DNA of 64,000 bases from assembly GCF_021390645.1 (NCBI RefSeq), contig NZ_JAJEJT010000003.1, positions 1,116,001 through 1,180,000 of the forward strand. Reading direction: 5' to 3'. The DNA comes from Paraburkholderia flagellata. GTDB taxonomy: Bacteria > Pseudomonadota > Gammaproteobacteria > Burkholderiales > Burkholderiaceae. The first letter of the stretch is position 1, and every line of letters begins with the position of its first letter. The position numbers and the translations under genes are program-made. Shown here piece by piece: positions 1-8,187 of the stretch. The notes beneath the pieces are model-generated. The model worked only from the letters and a program-made list of their open reading frames with translations, did not search any database and was not told the DNA's origin.

Positions 1-197
1 TTTTCCAAGGATGTTGAGCATATCGAAGGGAATAAGAAGGGAAACCGCGCGCACCGACGATACGTCACGCATCTGAGCGCCGCCATGTACAGTTGCCCGA
101 ACACGCGCCGCTGCAGTTCCCGGCAGCGCTTGCATTGCGTACGCAACCGGTGCATGGTTCAAAGACTTGCCCCCGGCTCGAACCAGGAGACTCAACG

Positions 198-857
198 ATG
201 TCGCTCGCGCTTTATGGTCATCCGTTCTCGTCGTACACGCAGAAAGTGCTCGTCGCGCTGTACGAGAACAACACACCCTTCGAATTTCGCAGCATCGGCC
301 CGGATACGCCCGAACATACCGCGCAGTGGCTCAGACGCTGGCCGCTACGCAAGTTTCCGGTGCTCGTGGACGGCGAGCGCAACGTTGCGGAAACAAGCAT
401 CATCATCGAATATCTGCAGCTTGAGCATCCCGGGCCGGTACGTCTGCTGCCCGCCGATCCCATGGCCGCGCTCGACGTGCGCTTTCTCGACCGCTTCTTC
501 GACCTGCATGTCATGACGCCCGTGCAACGTGCCGTGGACGGCGCGTTGACCGGCGACCCGGCGAGGCGCGACGAAGGGCGGGCCTTCGCGGAGGAAAAGC
601 TCGAACTCGCCTATGCATGGCTCGAAGGCCACCTCGCGGGCAAAACCTGGGCGGCGGGCGAGGACTACACGATGGCGGACTGCGCCGCGTCTTCGTCGCT
701 GTTCTACGCGGACTGGACGCATCGCATCGCCCCGACGTATCCCGTGCTGCGCGCCTATCGCGAGCGCCTGCTCGCGCGGCCTTCGTACGCGCGCGCCGTG
801 AACGAGGCGCGGCCATACCGTCCGCTCTTTCCGCTCGGCGCACCGGATCGCGATTGA
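198..857 (+). CDS. Glutathione S-transferase family protein
   Basis: A 219-residue protein of normal GST length. Residues 1-80 form the thioredoxin-like glutathione-binding domain: the cis-proline motif KFPVLVD is at about 52-58 and the glutathione-contacting ETS is at 65-67, followed by IIIEYL. The rest is the helical C-terminal domain with the usual GxxxTxAD-like segment (GEDYTMADC). The family conjugates glutathione to electrophiles or acts as a peroxidase or isomerase in the cytosol; the substrate cannot be read from sequence. The ATG at 198 is chosen because GGAG lies about 10 bases upstream, and the open frame before it has no GST similarity. It stands alone, with no obvious operon partner. 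Confidence 0.88.
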   Translation: MSLALYGHPFSSYTQKVLVALYENNTPFEFRSIGPDTPEHTAQWLRRWPLRKFPVLVDGERNVAETSIIIEYLQLEHPGPVRLLPADPMAALDVRFLDRFFDLHVMTPVQRAVDGALTGDPARRDEGRAFAEEKLELAYAWLEGHLAGKTWAAGEDYTMADCAASSSLFYADWTHRIAPTYPVLRAYRERLLARPSYARAVNEARPYRPLFPLGAPDRD

Positions 858-964
858 TGTGATTCGCTGACGCTATTCGATAAGGCATCCGAAGTAGTAT
901 GGGGCGCAAAAAACACAGAGAGGCTTGCGCTACGCATGCCTCTTTCGCGCTGTAGACAACGGAA

Positions 965-1156
965 TCAACCCACCGAAGGTTCCCCTTCGCCGGACTGCTT
1001 GCCCGGGCGGTCGGCGGGCGACTGCTTGCGCGACTTGTCATCGCGCTCGGGCATGGCGCTGCGCTGGTCGTCGCTGTGCTCGGTGTGTTTCTTTTGTTGG
1101 CTTTCGTTGGCGTTGCCGGCGCCACTTTCTTGGGGCTTTGGGGTGCTGGCGTTCAT
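965..1156 (-). CDS. Small hydrophilic protein of unknown function
   Basis: A 63-residue, very polar protein rich in Ser, Lys, Gln, Glu and Pro, with no hydrophobic segment and probably disordered. The ATG at 1156 has a good GAGAGG Shine-Dalgarno seven bases upstream, which favours it over the longer open frame. Small Lys/Glu/Gln-rich proteins like this are common and uncharacterised in Burkholderia relatives. I recognise no domain. It lies about 80 bases downstream of the CGNR regulator gene on the same strand and could be co-transcribed with it. Confidence 0.55.
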   Translation of the reverse strand: MNASTPKPQESGAGNANESQQKKHTEHSDDQRSAMPERDDKSRKQSPADRPGKQSGEGEPSVG

Positions 1157-1235
1157 CGTTCCTCTCCCATTTCGGTAGGTTCGCCAGGTCCCGCAAGGCT
1201 CGCGCCCGGGGCGCACGCCTGCCCACACCAGCGCC

Positions 1236-1868
1236 TCAGGCGCTTTCGCGCTCCTTGAGCCGTTTGCGGTGCGCGGCAACTTTCGCGCGATTCCCGCAGA
1301 TCGCCATGCTGCACCAGCGGCGCGCGTGGCCGCGCGTGTGGTCGGCGAAGAGCAGCGTGCATTTCGGCCCTTCGCAGGCTTTCACGTGCGTGAAGTCTTG
1401 CTCACACACCAGTTTCGCCAGTGCTTCGGCAATCGGCATCAAGAGCGATTCCGGCGATTTCCAGCGCCGGTTCACGCGGTACTCGAATGCCGCCGCGCCT
1501 TCGCTGCCGGGCGCAACGACTTCGCCGTAGCGATCGTCGCGCGCGAGCAGGTCGTTGAGCGGCGCGAGTTCGCCCAAATCGGCGCTGGCGAGCGGCCGCC
1601 CCTTTCTTTCCCGCACGAAGCCCCGGAACCATTCGCGCAGGGCGCGCGCCTTGCCGGCAACCGTGTCGAACTCGGCCGCCGTGAACTGCGCGTGCATGGC
1701 GGCAAGCGCCGGCGCGGGGACCATGCCCGCCTGTTCGAGCCAGGACAGCAAACCTTCGCCGTCGGCGATCCAGTCGATGGGCACGTCCACCGGTGTCGCA
1801 ACCGAGTTCAGGAAGTCGAGCCCCGGCGCGTCGGCTACGAATATCGCCGGTATTGGGCGGTAATCCAT
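1236..1868 (-). CDS. CGNR zinc-finger domain protein (ABATE-type putative regulator)
   Basis: A 210-residue protein. The N-terminal ~130 residues match the ABATE stress-domain layout (FLNSV near the start, then an ALREWFRGF helix). The C-terminus carries the CGNR zinc finger: CEGPKC, then WCSMAICGNR ending at about residue 194, followed by a basic tail (KVAAHRKRLKER). This family is predicted to bind DNA and act as a stress or metabolite regulator. It is divergent from the hydrolase gene at 2043, and the shared gap carries a 16-bp imperfect direct repeat, so it probably controls the neighbouring hydrolase/SDR genes. That regulatory link is inference. Confidence 0.85.
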   Translation of the reverse strand: MDYRPIPAIFVADAPGLDFLNSVATPVDVPIDWIADGEGLLSWLEQAGMVPAPALAAMHAQFTAAEFDTVAGKARALREWFRGFVRERKGRPLASADLGELAPLNDLLARDDRYGEVVAPGSEGAAAFEYRVNRRWKSPESLLMPIAEALAKLVCEQDFTHVKACEGPKCTLLFADHTRGHARRWCSMAICGNRAKVAAHRKRLKERESA

Positions 1869-1904
1869 CTTCTTGTCGCAAAAGGTAATCAGGGTGCAGT
1901 CAGT

Positions 1905-1978
1905 GTAACCATTAAAAACGCGCTTGACAAGTTACGTCCACCGTTAGTAACCTCTAAAACGTGATTTGTACGGTTACC
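1905..1978. promoter_or_regulatory. Divergent promoter region with GTAACC direct repeats
   Basis: The gap between the CGNR gene and the hydrolase gene contains GTAACCATTAAAAACG at 1905-1920 and a near copy, GTAACCTCTAAAACG, at 1947-1961. The copies are 42 bases apart, about four helical turns. A further GGTTACC, the reverse complement of the core, lies at 1972-1978. A -35-like TTGACA starts at 1924, with TAACCT about 18 bases later. The spacing and divergent layout suggest an operator for the adjacent CGNR protein; this was read by eye and is untested. Confidence 0.45.
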
Positions 1979-2042
1979 AAAGACGGTTGGTGCCAAGCGG
2001 CCGATGTCGCAACTAGCGCCACTTACTTTCAAGGAGCAGGGC

Positions 2043-2738
2043 ATGTCTCACGGCAAAACGAGTGTGGTGATGGCGCACGGCGCATGGGCGGACGGGTCGA
2101 GCTGGAGCAAGGTGATCGAACGGCTGAACCGTCAGGGCATCGACGCCGTGGCGGCCCCGCTTCCCCTCACTTCACTGGGCGACGATGTGGCGGCGCTCGA
2201 GCGCACGCTCGAACGGGTCGACGGGCCGGTCGTGCTGGCGGGCCACGCGTACGCGGGCGCGGTGATCGGCGCCACGCGCGCTGCGAACGTCGCGGCGCTG
2301 GTGTACGTGGCCGCGCTCGCGCCTGACGAGGGCGAGACCGTTGCCGACGTGTTCTATCGCGGGAAGACGCACCCGCAGGCACCGCAACTTGCGCCCGATC
2401 GCCACGGCTGGATCTGGCTGCCACGGGAGGCGTTTGCGGATGCGTTCGCGCAGCACGCGACTGCGCAACAGGCGGCGGCGCTCGCCGCGATCCAGCGCCC
2501 CATTGCGGCGGCGTGCATTGGTCAAGCGGTGGCGCGGCCGCTATGGCGAGACCGGCCGGCCTGGTTTCTCGTTGCCGGCGAGGACCGCATGATCGATCCC
2601 GACACGCAACGCTTCATGGCGAGCCGGATGAACGCGCAGATCCGCGCCCATGAAGTCGATCACACGCCAAGCGTCACGGCGCCCGATGCCGTGGCGGAAG
2701 TCATCGCCGAAGCCATTCGGTCCGTCTCGTCGCGCTAG
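2043..2738 (+). CDS. Alpha/beta-hydrolase-fold protein lacking the nucleophile serine
   Basis: A 231-residue protein of the alpha/beta hydrolase group related to EstC/salicylate-esterase-like proteins (HGAWADGSSW at 12-21, LTSLGDDV near 42). The nucleophile elbow reads GHAYAG at 67-72, where active relatives usually have GHSYGG, so the nucleophile Ser is Ala69. The likely acid (GEDRMID, D181) and histidine (DHTPS, H207) are still present. The start at 2043 has AAGGAG twelve bases upstream; an earlier in-frame ATG at 2004 has none. It is the first of three same-strand genes with an epoxide-hydrolase-like protein and an SDR. It may be a non-hydrolytic or binding protein, or use a different chemistry. 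Confidence 0.8.
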   Translation: MSHGKTSVVMAHGAWADGSSWSKVIERLNRQGIDAVAAPLPLTSLGDDVAALERTLERVDGPVVLAGHAYAGAVIGATRAANVAALVYVAALAPDEGETVADVFYRGKTHPQAPQLAPDRHGWIWLPREAFADAFAQHATAQQAAALAAIQRPIAAACIGQAVARPLWRDRPAWFLVAGEDRMIDPDTQRFMASRMNAQIRAHEVDHTPSVTAPDAVAEVIAEAIRSVSSR

Positions 2739-2773
2739 CCCGCGCGCTTTTCCGTTCATCTCTGGAGGAACCC

Positions 2774-3625
2774 ATGACAGCAATTACCTACCGCCGCGCC
2801 GATGTCGACGGCTTCAACGTGTTCTACCGGGAAGCCGGGCGCATCGACGCGCCGAAGCTCCTGCTATTGCACGGCTTTCCGAGCGCTGGCCACATGTTCC
2901 GCGACCTCATGCCGAAGCTCGCCGACCGCTTTCATATCGTCGCACCAGACTTGCCGGGCTTCGGTCAATCGGACTTGCCGGATCGGGACCAATTCACGTA
3001 CACGTTCGAGAACATTGCGAACGTGATCGCGCGATTTACCGAGCGCATCGGCTTCGACCGGTTCGCGGTGTACGTATTCGACTACGGCGCGCCCACGGGC
3101 TTTCGGCTCGCGCTCGCGCATCCTGAGCGCATCACGGCGATCATTTCGCAAAACGGCAACGCTTACGAGGAGGGCTTAAGCGAAGGCTGGAATCCGATTC
3201 GCGCTTACTGGCAGGACCCCTCGCCCACGAATCGCGACGCGCTTCGCGCGCTGCTCACGCGCGAAGCGACCATCTGGCAATACACGCACGGTGTGCCCGA
3301 GGCATCGGCGGTGTCGCCCGACGGCTATTCGCTCGACGACTACTATATGAGCCGCCCCGGCGCACACGAGATCCAGCTCGATCTGTTCCGCGACTATCGG
3401 AACAACGTCGCGCTTTACCCCGCCTTTCAGGAGTATTTCCGCACGCACCGGCCACCGTTTCTCGCCGTGTGGGGCAAAAACGATCCATTCTTCCTGCCCC
3501 CGGGCGCGGAAGCATTCAAGCGCGACTTGCCGCAAGCGGTGGTGCGCTTTTTCGACACTGGACACTTCGCGCTGGAAACGCACGCCGACGAGATCGCCAC
3601 GGCGATTACGCAATTTCTCGAATGA
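2774..3625 (+). CDS. Alpha/beta hydrolase, epoxide hydrolase/haloalkane dehalogenase-like
   Basis: A 283-residue cytosolic hydrolase. The oxyanion-hole motif HGFP is at 33-36. The nucleophile position is an aspartate in VFDYGAPTG (D103), the pattern of epoxide hydrolases and haloalkane dehalogenases rather than serine esterases. The acid is probably the Asp in WGKNDPFF, and the general base His is in DTGHFALETH near the C-terminus. All three catalytic positions are intact, unlike its upstream neighbour. GGAGG precedes the ATG by about six bases. It lies 35 bases after the upstream hydrolase gene, which suggests one transcript. The natural substrate is unknown. Confidence 0.85.
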   Translation: MTAITYRRADVDGFNVFYREAGRIDAPKLLLLHGFPSAGHMFRDLMPKLADRFHIVAPDLPGFGQSDLPDRDQFTYTFENIANVIARFTERIGFDRFAVYVFDYGAPTGFRLALAHPERITAIISQNGNAYEEGLSEGWNPIRAYWQDPSPTNRDALRALLTREATIWQYTHGVPEASAVSPDGYSLDDYYMSRPGAHEIQLDLFRDYRNNVALYPAFQEYFRTHRPPFLAVWGKNDPFFLPPGAEAFKRDLPQAVVRFFDTGHFALETHADEIATAITQFLE

Positions 3626-3660
3626 TGATTGGCAATACTGATCGAATGAGGAGTGTGAAG

Positions 3661-4431
3661 ATGGTCAGCAAAGTCGCAATCGTAACGGGCGCAAGTCAGG
3701 GTATTGGCCGATCGACGGCCGTGAGACTGGCGCGTGACTTCGACGCTATCGCCGTGGTGGCGCGCAACCGCGAGCAACTCGAGCAGACCGCGGCGCAGGT
3801 GAGAGAGGCAGGCGCTGAGGCGCTCGTCATCGACATCGATCTTTCGCGTGCCGAAGCAGCACGACAAGTGGTGGAGCAAACGCTCGCGGCGTTCGGGCGC
3901 ATCGACGCATTGCTCAACATTGCGGGCGCGGTGCCGCAGATCGATCTGTTCGAAATGACGGACGAGCAATGGGAGGGCGGCCTCGCGCTGAAACTGCACG
4001 GTGCGCGGCGGTTGACGATCGAAGCCTGGCCGGCACTGAAGGCTAGCTCGGGCGCGGTCGTGCTGATGTCGGGCAATTCAGCTGTATTTCCGAAGGCGCC
4101 CTATGCGGCGGTCGGCACGATCAATGCGGCGATCGTCGCGCTCGCGAAGGCGTTTTCGGACCGCGGTATCGCGGACGGCGTGCAGGTCAACAGCGTGCTG
4201 CCCGGCGCCGTGATGACGGGGCGCCGCCAGTCGTATCTGGAGCACTGGGCGCCGCTGCACGACATGAGCGTGGAGGAAGCCACGGCGAAGTTCCCCGCCG
4301 AAGCGGGCATTGCGCGCTACGGCGCGCCCGAGGAGATTGCCGAGTTGATGGCGTTCATCGTATCGCCCGGCGCGCACTGGATGACCGGCACGACGCTCAG
4401 AATGGACGGCGGCGAGGTCAAGTCGATCTGA
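3661..4431 (+). CDS. Short-chain dehydrogenase/reductase-like protein with altered active site
   Basis: A 256-residue Rossmann-fold SDR. The cofactor loop TGASQGIG is at 9-16 and NIAGA (usually NNAGA) at 86-90, with Ser residues at 137/140 and Tyr148. The residue four positions after the Tyr, normally the catalytic Lys of YxxxK, is Gly152 (YAAVG). The C-terminal GxWMTGTxxxxDGG-like end is normal. The start at 3661 has GAGGAG at 3648-3653; an ATG overlapping the previous stop codon at 3622 is also in frame but lacks a site. It is third in the run behind the two hydrolases. It may be a diverged SDR subgroup or a non-catalytic binder; the reaction is unknown. Confidence 0.82.
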   Translation: MVSKVAIVTGASQGIGRSTAVRLARDFDAIAVVARNREQLEQTAAQVREAGAEALVIDIDLSRAEAARQVVEQTLAAFGRIDALLNIAGAVPQIDLFEMTDEQWEGGLALKLHGARRLTIEAWPALKASSGAVVLMSGNSAVFPKAPYAAVGTINAAIVALAKAFSDRGIADGVQVNSVLPGAVMTGRRQSYLEHWAPLHDMSVEEATAKFPAEAGIARYGAPEEIAELMAFIVSPGAHWMTGTTLRMDGGEVKSI

Positions 4432-4776
4432 GTCTCGCAGGCGCGCTCGATCGTGTCCTGGCGCGCCTCGTCGTACGAGATGGATGCGTGAACAACAGAT
4501 GACGCAGGCGCTCGCCTGTCGCCGCCGGTATCGTATATGGACTCCTGATTGTTTGTACGCAGCGGATGTCGGCGCGGTAAGGGAATGGTTTCACGGCATT
4601 TGCAAACATGCCGGTTTCAATGCTTTATTTAAGCTGCGGTTACAGAGCGCAGGCCTTCGACCGCGCCGCATAGGGTGTCTTGCGCCGACAACGGAACCAA
4701 TTTCACGCCAAGGTCGCGCCGAATCAAGCGACTAATATAGGAATACCGATTACCTGGTGCGTGAAGGAGTGCAAAC
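4432..4776. other. Intergenic region upstream of porin
   Basis: About 345 bases separate the SDR gene and the first porin. Short open frames on both strands show no ribosome site, codon bias or recognisable domain. The 3' end (about 4725-4745) is locally AT-rich (gactaatataggaatacc) and is the likely porin promoter region. I see no other feature here. Confidence 0.4.
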
Positions 4777-5943
4777 ATGAAAAAGCTTGCGCTTATGTTG
4801 CTTCCTGTTCCGCTTTCCATGCTGGCGCCGGTGGCTCAGGCGCAAAGCAGCGTCACCTTGTATGGCGTAATCGACGAAGCCTTTCAGTTCGTCCACAACG
4901 CCGACGCCGAGGGGAACAACCTGTATCGGATGCAAGGTGGGAACCTGCAAGGTTCCCGCTGGGGATTGAAGGGAACGGAAGACCTGGGCGGCGGGCTGAA
5001 AGCGATCTTCCAGCTGGAAAGCGGCTTCGACATCAATAGCGGCACTTCGCTACAGGACGGGCGCCTGTTCGGCCGCCAGGCGTTCGTGGGCTTGACGCAT
5101 CAGCAGTACGGTACGGTGACTCTGGGCCGCCAGTACGACCCGGTCGTCGACATGGTCCAGCCGCTTACCGCAGACAATTACTGGGGCAGCACCTTCGCCA
5201 CGCCGGGCGACGTCGACAACAACGACAACAGCTCTCGTACGAACAATGCGATCAAATATCTCTCGCCGCAATTCGCAGGCTTCCAGATCGAAGGTATGTA
5301 TGCGTTTGGCGGCGTCGCGGGCACGACCGGTTCGCAGCAGACCTGGTCGGCGGCAGCGAGCTATGTGACTGGCCCGTTCAGCATCGCGGCGGGCTACGTC
5401 CGCATGTATAACGCAAACTCCACGATTCCTCGCATCAACTGGACCAGCAGTTCGGACGGCATGTTCGATGGCGGTTTTCAGAACCTCGCTTACGAAACCG
5501 CCAAGTGGGTTGGCATTGGCTCCGTTGCCCTGCAATACGTGGCCGGACCATTCACGTTCGGCGGCAGGTATAGCAACGCACAGTACAAGGCCGACGCGCA
5601 ATCGCTCTTCCCATCCAACCAGCGCTACAACGTTGCCGCCGGTTTCGTGAACTATGCGCTCACCCCGGCGTCGCTCATCGGCGTGGGCTATACGTGGACA
5701 CACAGCGCGGGCGATACTTCGGCGACCTATAACCAGCTCTCGCTGGGTGGCGACTACAACCTCTCCAAGCGTACCGACGTGTACCTCGTCGGCGCGTGGC
5801 AGCACGCCAATGGCACGCAACGCGTGCCGACCGCAACGGGCTCCATTCTGACCACCGCAGTGGCTTCCGTGGCGGACTATGGGCTCAACGGCAGTTCGAG
5901 TTCGCAGATCATGGTGAGCCTCGGCATACGCCACAAGTTCTGA
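4777..5943 (+). CDS. Gram-negative general porin (OmpC-like)
   Basis: A 388-residue outer-membrane trimeric porin. The signal peptide is MKKLALMLLPVPLSM to VAQA, with cleavage before QSSVTLYGVID, the hallmark N-terminus of Burkholderia porins. It contains the expected GSRWGLKGTEDLGGGLKA and FGRQAFVGL strand segments and ends in an aromatic C-terminal strand (ASLGIRHKF-type, VSLGIRHKF) for BAM insertion. It allows diffusion of small hydrophilic solutes. The ATG has AAGGAG about nine bases upstream. The gene is monocistronic: a long upstream gap precedes it and a strong hairpin terminator follows. It is a paralogue of the porin at 27700. Confidence 0.95.
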   Translation: MKKLALMLLPVPLSMLAPVAQAQSSVTLYGVIDEAFQFVHNADAEGNNLYRMQGGNLQGSRWGLKGTEDLGGGLKAIFQLESGFDINSGTSLQDGRLFGRQAFVGLTHQQYGTVTLGRQYDPVVDMVQPLTADNYWGSTFATPGDVDNNDNSSRTNNAIKYLSPQFAGFQIEGMYAFGGVAGTTGSQQTWSAAASYVTGPFSIAAGYVRMYNANSTIPRINWTSSSDGMFDGGFQNLAYETAKWVGIGSVALQYVAGPFTFGGRYSNAQYKADAQSLFPSNQRYNVAAGFVNYALTPASLIGVGYTWTHSAGDTSATYNQLSLGGDYNLSKRTDVYLVGAWQHANGTQRVPTATGSILTTAVASVADYGLNGSSSSQIMVSLGIRHKF

Positions 5944-5976
5944 TCTGGCGCAGTATCTGTCTCCGTACCCCTTCTG

Positions 5977-6024
5977 CGCCCGCCGCACCGCATGGCCGCT
6001 CTGGCCATGCGCCGGCGGGCGTTT
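5977..6024 (+). terminator. Intrinsic terminator after porin gene
   Basis: A long inverted repeat starts 34 bases after the porin stop. Outer arms GCCCGCCG (5978-5985) and CGGCGGGC (6013-6020) and inner arms GCATGGCC (5990-5997) and GGCCATGC (6003-6010) pair, followed by GTTTC. The T run is short but the stem is very stable. Confidence 0.7.
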
Positions 6025-6245
6025 CATTGCACCTTCCCGCCGCGACGGGTGACGGTAGGACCATGGTCTGATTGTCTTCGCCTTACCGCTCCCACATCAT
6101 TGAACAGACCACTGCGCCGCTCGCACGGCGCGGTGTTTGCCCTGAATTCGGGCGTCGTGCTGGCAGCACGACTTTCGCTTCCCAACCTCCCGCCGATAGC
6201 AGCAGGCGTGATCGGCGCGTCCTCGCTCGCGCCTCAGGAGTTGAT

Positions 6246-6719
6246 ATGGATACCTATATAAATCGCCGGACGGGCGCCCTGTGCGCAGCCGTGCTGCTTT
6301 TGGTGAGCGCCGCGCAGGCAGCGCCTGTTGCTTACCCCGCGAAGGGGCAGAGCGCCCAGCAACAGCATGCGGACGAGTCGGCGTGCTATTCGTGGGCGAA
6401 GAGCAATACGGGTATCGACCCGCAACAGGTTGCGGCGACGCCGCCGCCGCCTTCGGGCCCGGCCGTGGGCGGCGGCGAGCGTGTCCAGGGGGCGGCGCGC
6501 GGCGCGGCAGGCGGCGCGGTGATTGGCGCGATCACGGGTGATGCGGGCAAGGGCGCGGCAGTAGGCGCTGCGGCCGGAACGATGGTGGGTGGTTCGCGCG
6601 CGCGGCAGAACCGGCGTGCCCAGCAGGCCAACGCGCAGCAACAGCAGCAGGGTGCGATGGACACGTTCAACCGCGCCTTCGCCGCGTGCATGCAAGGGCG
6701 CGGCTATACGGTCCAGTAG
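6246..6719 (+). CDS. Glycine-zipper exported protein
   Basis: A 157-residue protein with a signal peptide (hydrophobic core AVLLLVSAAQA, then APVAYPAKG). The mature part has a Gln-rich segment and a glycine-zipper stretch of about 40 residues, with repeated GxxxG spacing (AARGAAGGAVIGAITGDAG, then GAAVGAAAGTMVGG). A Gln-rich basic linker and a final amphipathic helix follow (MDTFNRAFAACMQGRG). Such proteins associate with the envelope; the function is unknown. Cysteines near residues 47 and 150 could form a disulfide. The start is set at 6246, with CAGGAG six bases upstream; the longer open frame has no signal peptide. Confidence 0.78.
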   Translation: MDTYINRRTGALCAAVLLLVSAAQAAPVAYPAKGQSAQQQHADESACYSWAKSNTGIDPQQVAATPPPPSGPAVGGGERVQGAARGAAGGAVIGAITGDAGKGAAVGAAAGTMVGGSRARQNRRAQQANAQQQQQGAMDTFNRAFAACMQGRGYTVQ

Positions 6720-6909
6720 CGTGTGTGGCGCCTCGGTGTGGCGTAAGACCAAGGTCCGATTTGTCGTGTGCGTCGCGTCTGAGACTATGTAACTGAACGA
6801 TGAGCAACGCTTGGCAACGATGTGCGAGCAACGTCTCATTCTCGCGTGACGTTCGATCCGCATGCGTGAGTGCCGTATCCGGGCTGTCTAAACTCAATGG
6901 AGGACAACA

Positions 6910-7488
6910 ATGAAGCGACGGATTTTTGTGCTTACGGCGGCGGCCGCGGCCGGTCTGGCCGTTGCGGGTTGCAGCACGACCACGAGCAGTGGGACGAGCG
7001 GCGCGACCGATACGGCAAAACGCCAGGAGATCGACGCGTCCGTGGACGGTGCGATGTCGCGGCTGTTCTCGACGGTGCCGGGCTCGCAGGAACTCGTTTC
7101 CAAGGCGCAAGGCGTGCTGGTGTTTCCTTCGGTCGGGAAGGCGGCGTTCATCATTGGCGGGGCATATGGGCAGGGCGCGCTGCGCGTAGCCGGAGCGACG
7201 GTCGGGTACTACAGTACGGCGGCCGCTTCGTTCGGTTTGCAGGCAGGGGTGCAGTCCACCGCTGTGATCTTCCTCTTCATGACCCAGGAATCGCTCGACA
7301 AGTTCCGCAACTCGAAGGGCTGGTCGGTTGGCGGCGACGTTGCCGTTTCGCTCGTGAAAGTCGGTGCAAATGGTCAGATCGACACGAGAACCGCAACGGC
7401 GCCAGTCCAGGCGATCGTGATGACCAATACGGGCATCATGGCCGATGCGTCGGTGGCCGGCACGAAGGTGACGAAGCTCGATCTGTAA
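6910..7488 (+). CDS. SYLF-domain lipoprotein (YSC84/BPSL1445 type)
   Basis: A 192-residue lipoprotein: the signal peptide ends in the lipobox AVAGC at about residues 17-21, then a Ser/Thr-rich linker. The SYLF domain fills the rest, with AQGVLVFPSVGKAAFIIGG followed by GATVGYYSTAAASFGLQAG. The family binds phosphoinositides in eukaryotes; bacterial members are envelope lipoproteins, and one from B. pseudomallei is immunogenic. GGAGG lies seven bases before the ATG. The next gene begins 12 bases after the stop, with its own TGGAGG, so the two form a probable operon. Confidence 0.9.
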   Translation: MKRRIFVLTAAAAAGLAVAGCSTTTSSGTSGATDTAKRQEIDASVDGAMSRLFSTVPGSQELVSKAQGVLVFPSVGKAAFIIGGAYGQGALRVAGATVGYYSTAAASFGLQAGVQSTAVIFLFMTQESLDKFRNSKGWSVGGDVAVSLVKVGANGQIDTRTATAPVQAIVMTNTGIMADASVAGTKVTKLDL

Positions 7489-7500
7489 TTGGAGGTCACG

Positions 7501-8091
7501 ATGCCGTACCTCAAGTGGGTTGTTTCAGCAGCCATCGTCGCCGCGGCGCAGCTCGCCGCGGCCCAGGGGCAGACAACGGCCAACGTGACGCACGAGCCGG
7601 GCAAGGCAACCGTCACCGGCATGCACAAGGTGACGGCGACCATCACGAAGATCGACGCCGACACGCGCACTGTCACGCTCAAGCGTCAGGATGGCAAGCT
7701 GGTCGAAGCGGAGTTGGGGCCGGAAGTCAGAAACTTCGATCAACTAAAGGTCGGCGATGTTGTGACGATGGCCTATAAGGAATCCCTCACGCTAAGCCTG
7801 AAGAAGGGAGGCGGTGGCGAAACCTCGATGCAGGAAACGCCACAGGTCGCGCGTGCGGCTGCCGGCGAGAAGCCCGGCGGCATGGTCGGGCGTGAGGTGA
7901 AGGTCACGGCGAATGTCGTAGCGGTCGACACGAAAACGCAAACGGTCACCTTGATGGGACCCGAAGGCGGGAAGATGGACCTGAAGGTCGAGGATCCCCA
8001 ACAGCTTGCCAGCGTGCAGGTCGGCGATCAGGTCGAGGCAGTGTATACGGAAGCGTTCGCCGTATCCGTCAAGCCTGCCCATCACAAGTAG
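7501..8091 (+). CDS. Periplasmic protein with two tandem beta-rich repeats
   Basis: A 196-residue exported protein (signal peptide to about AAAQG). The mature part contains the same module twice. Each begins VTA(T/N)(I/V) and continues IDADTRTVTLKRQDGK or VDTKTQTVTLMGPEGGK, then a (K/Q)VGD(V/Q)V element followed by a Y(K/T)E strand and a (L/V)S(L/V)K end. The first copy is at about 40-105 and the second at about 135-195, joined by a Gly/Lys-rich linker. I infer small OB-like beta barrels; no function is known. The start at 7501 has GGAGG eight bases upstream. It is likely cotranscribed with the SYLF lipoprotein. Confidence 0.75.
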   Translation: MPYLKWVVSAAIVAAAQLAAAQGQTTANVTHEPGKATVTGMHKVTATITKIDADTRTVTLKRQDGKLVEAELGPEVRNFDQLKVGDVVTMAYKESLTLSLKKGGGGETSMQETPQVARAAAGEKPGGMVGREVKVTANVVAVDTKTQTVTLMGPEGGKMDLKVEDPQQLASVQVGDQVEAVYTEAFAVSVKPAHHK

Positions 8092-8187
8092 TCGCGCATG
8101 GGGCAGCCGCTTGCGCTCAGGATACCGGTCGGCGCACACGGCGGCGCCGGCCCGGCTGTCCCCATCGGTAACCGAACGCACAGTCAT

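Noticed and set aside
4484..4735. 83-codon open frame upstream of the first porin
   Set aside because: No ribosome site, no similarity and no codon bias; more likely part of a regulatory region.
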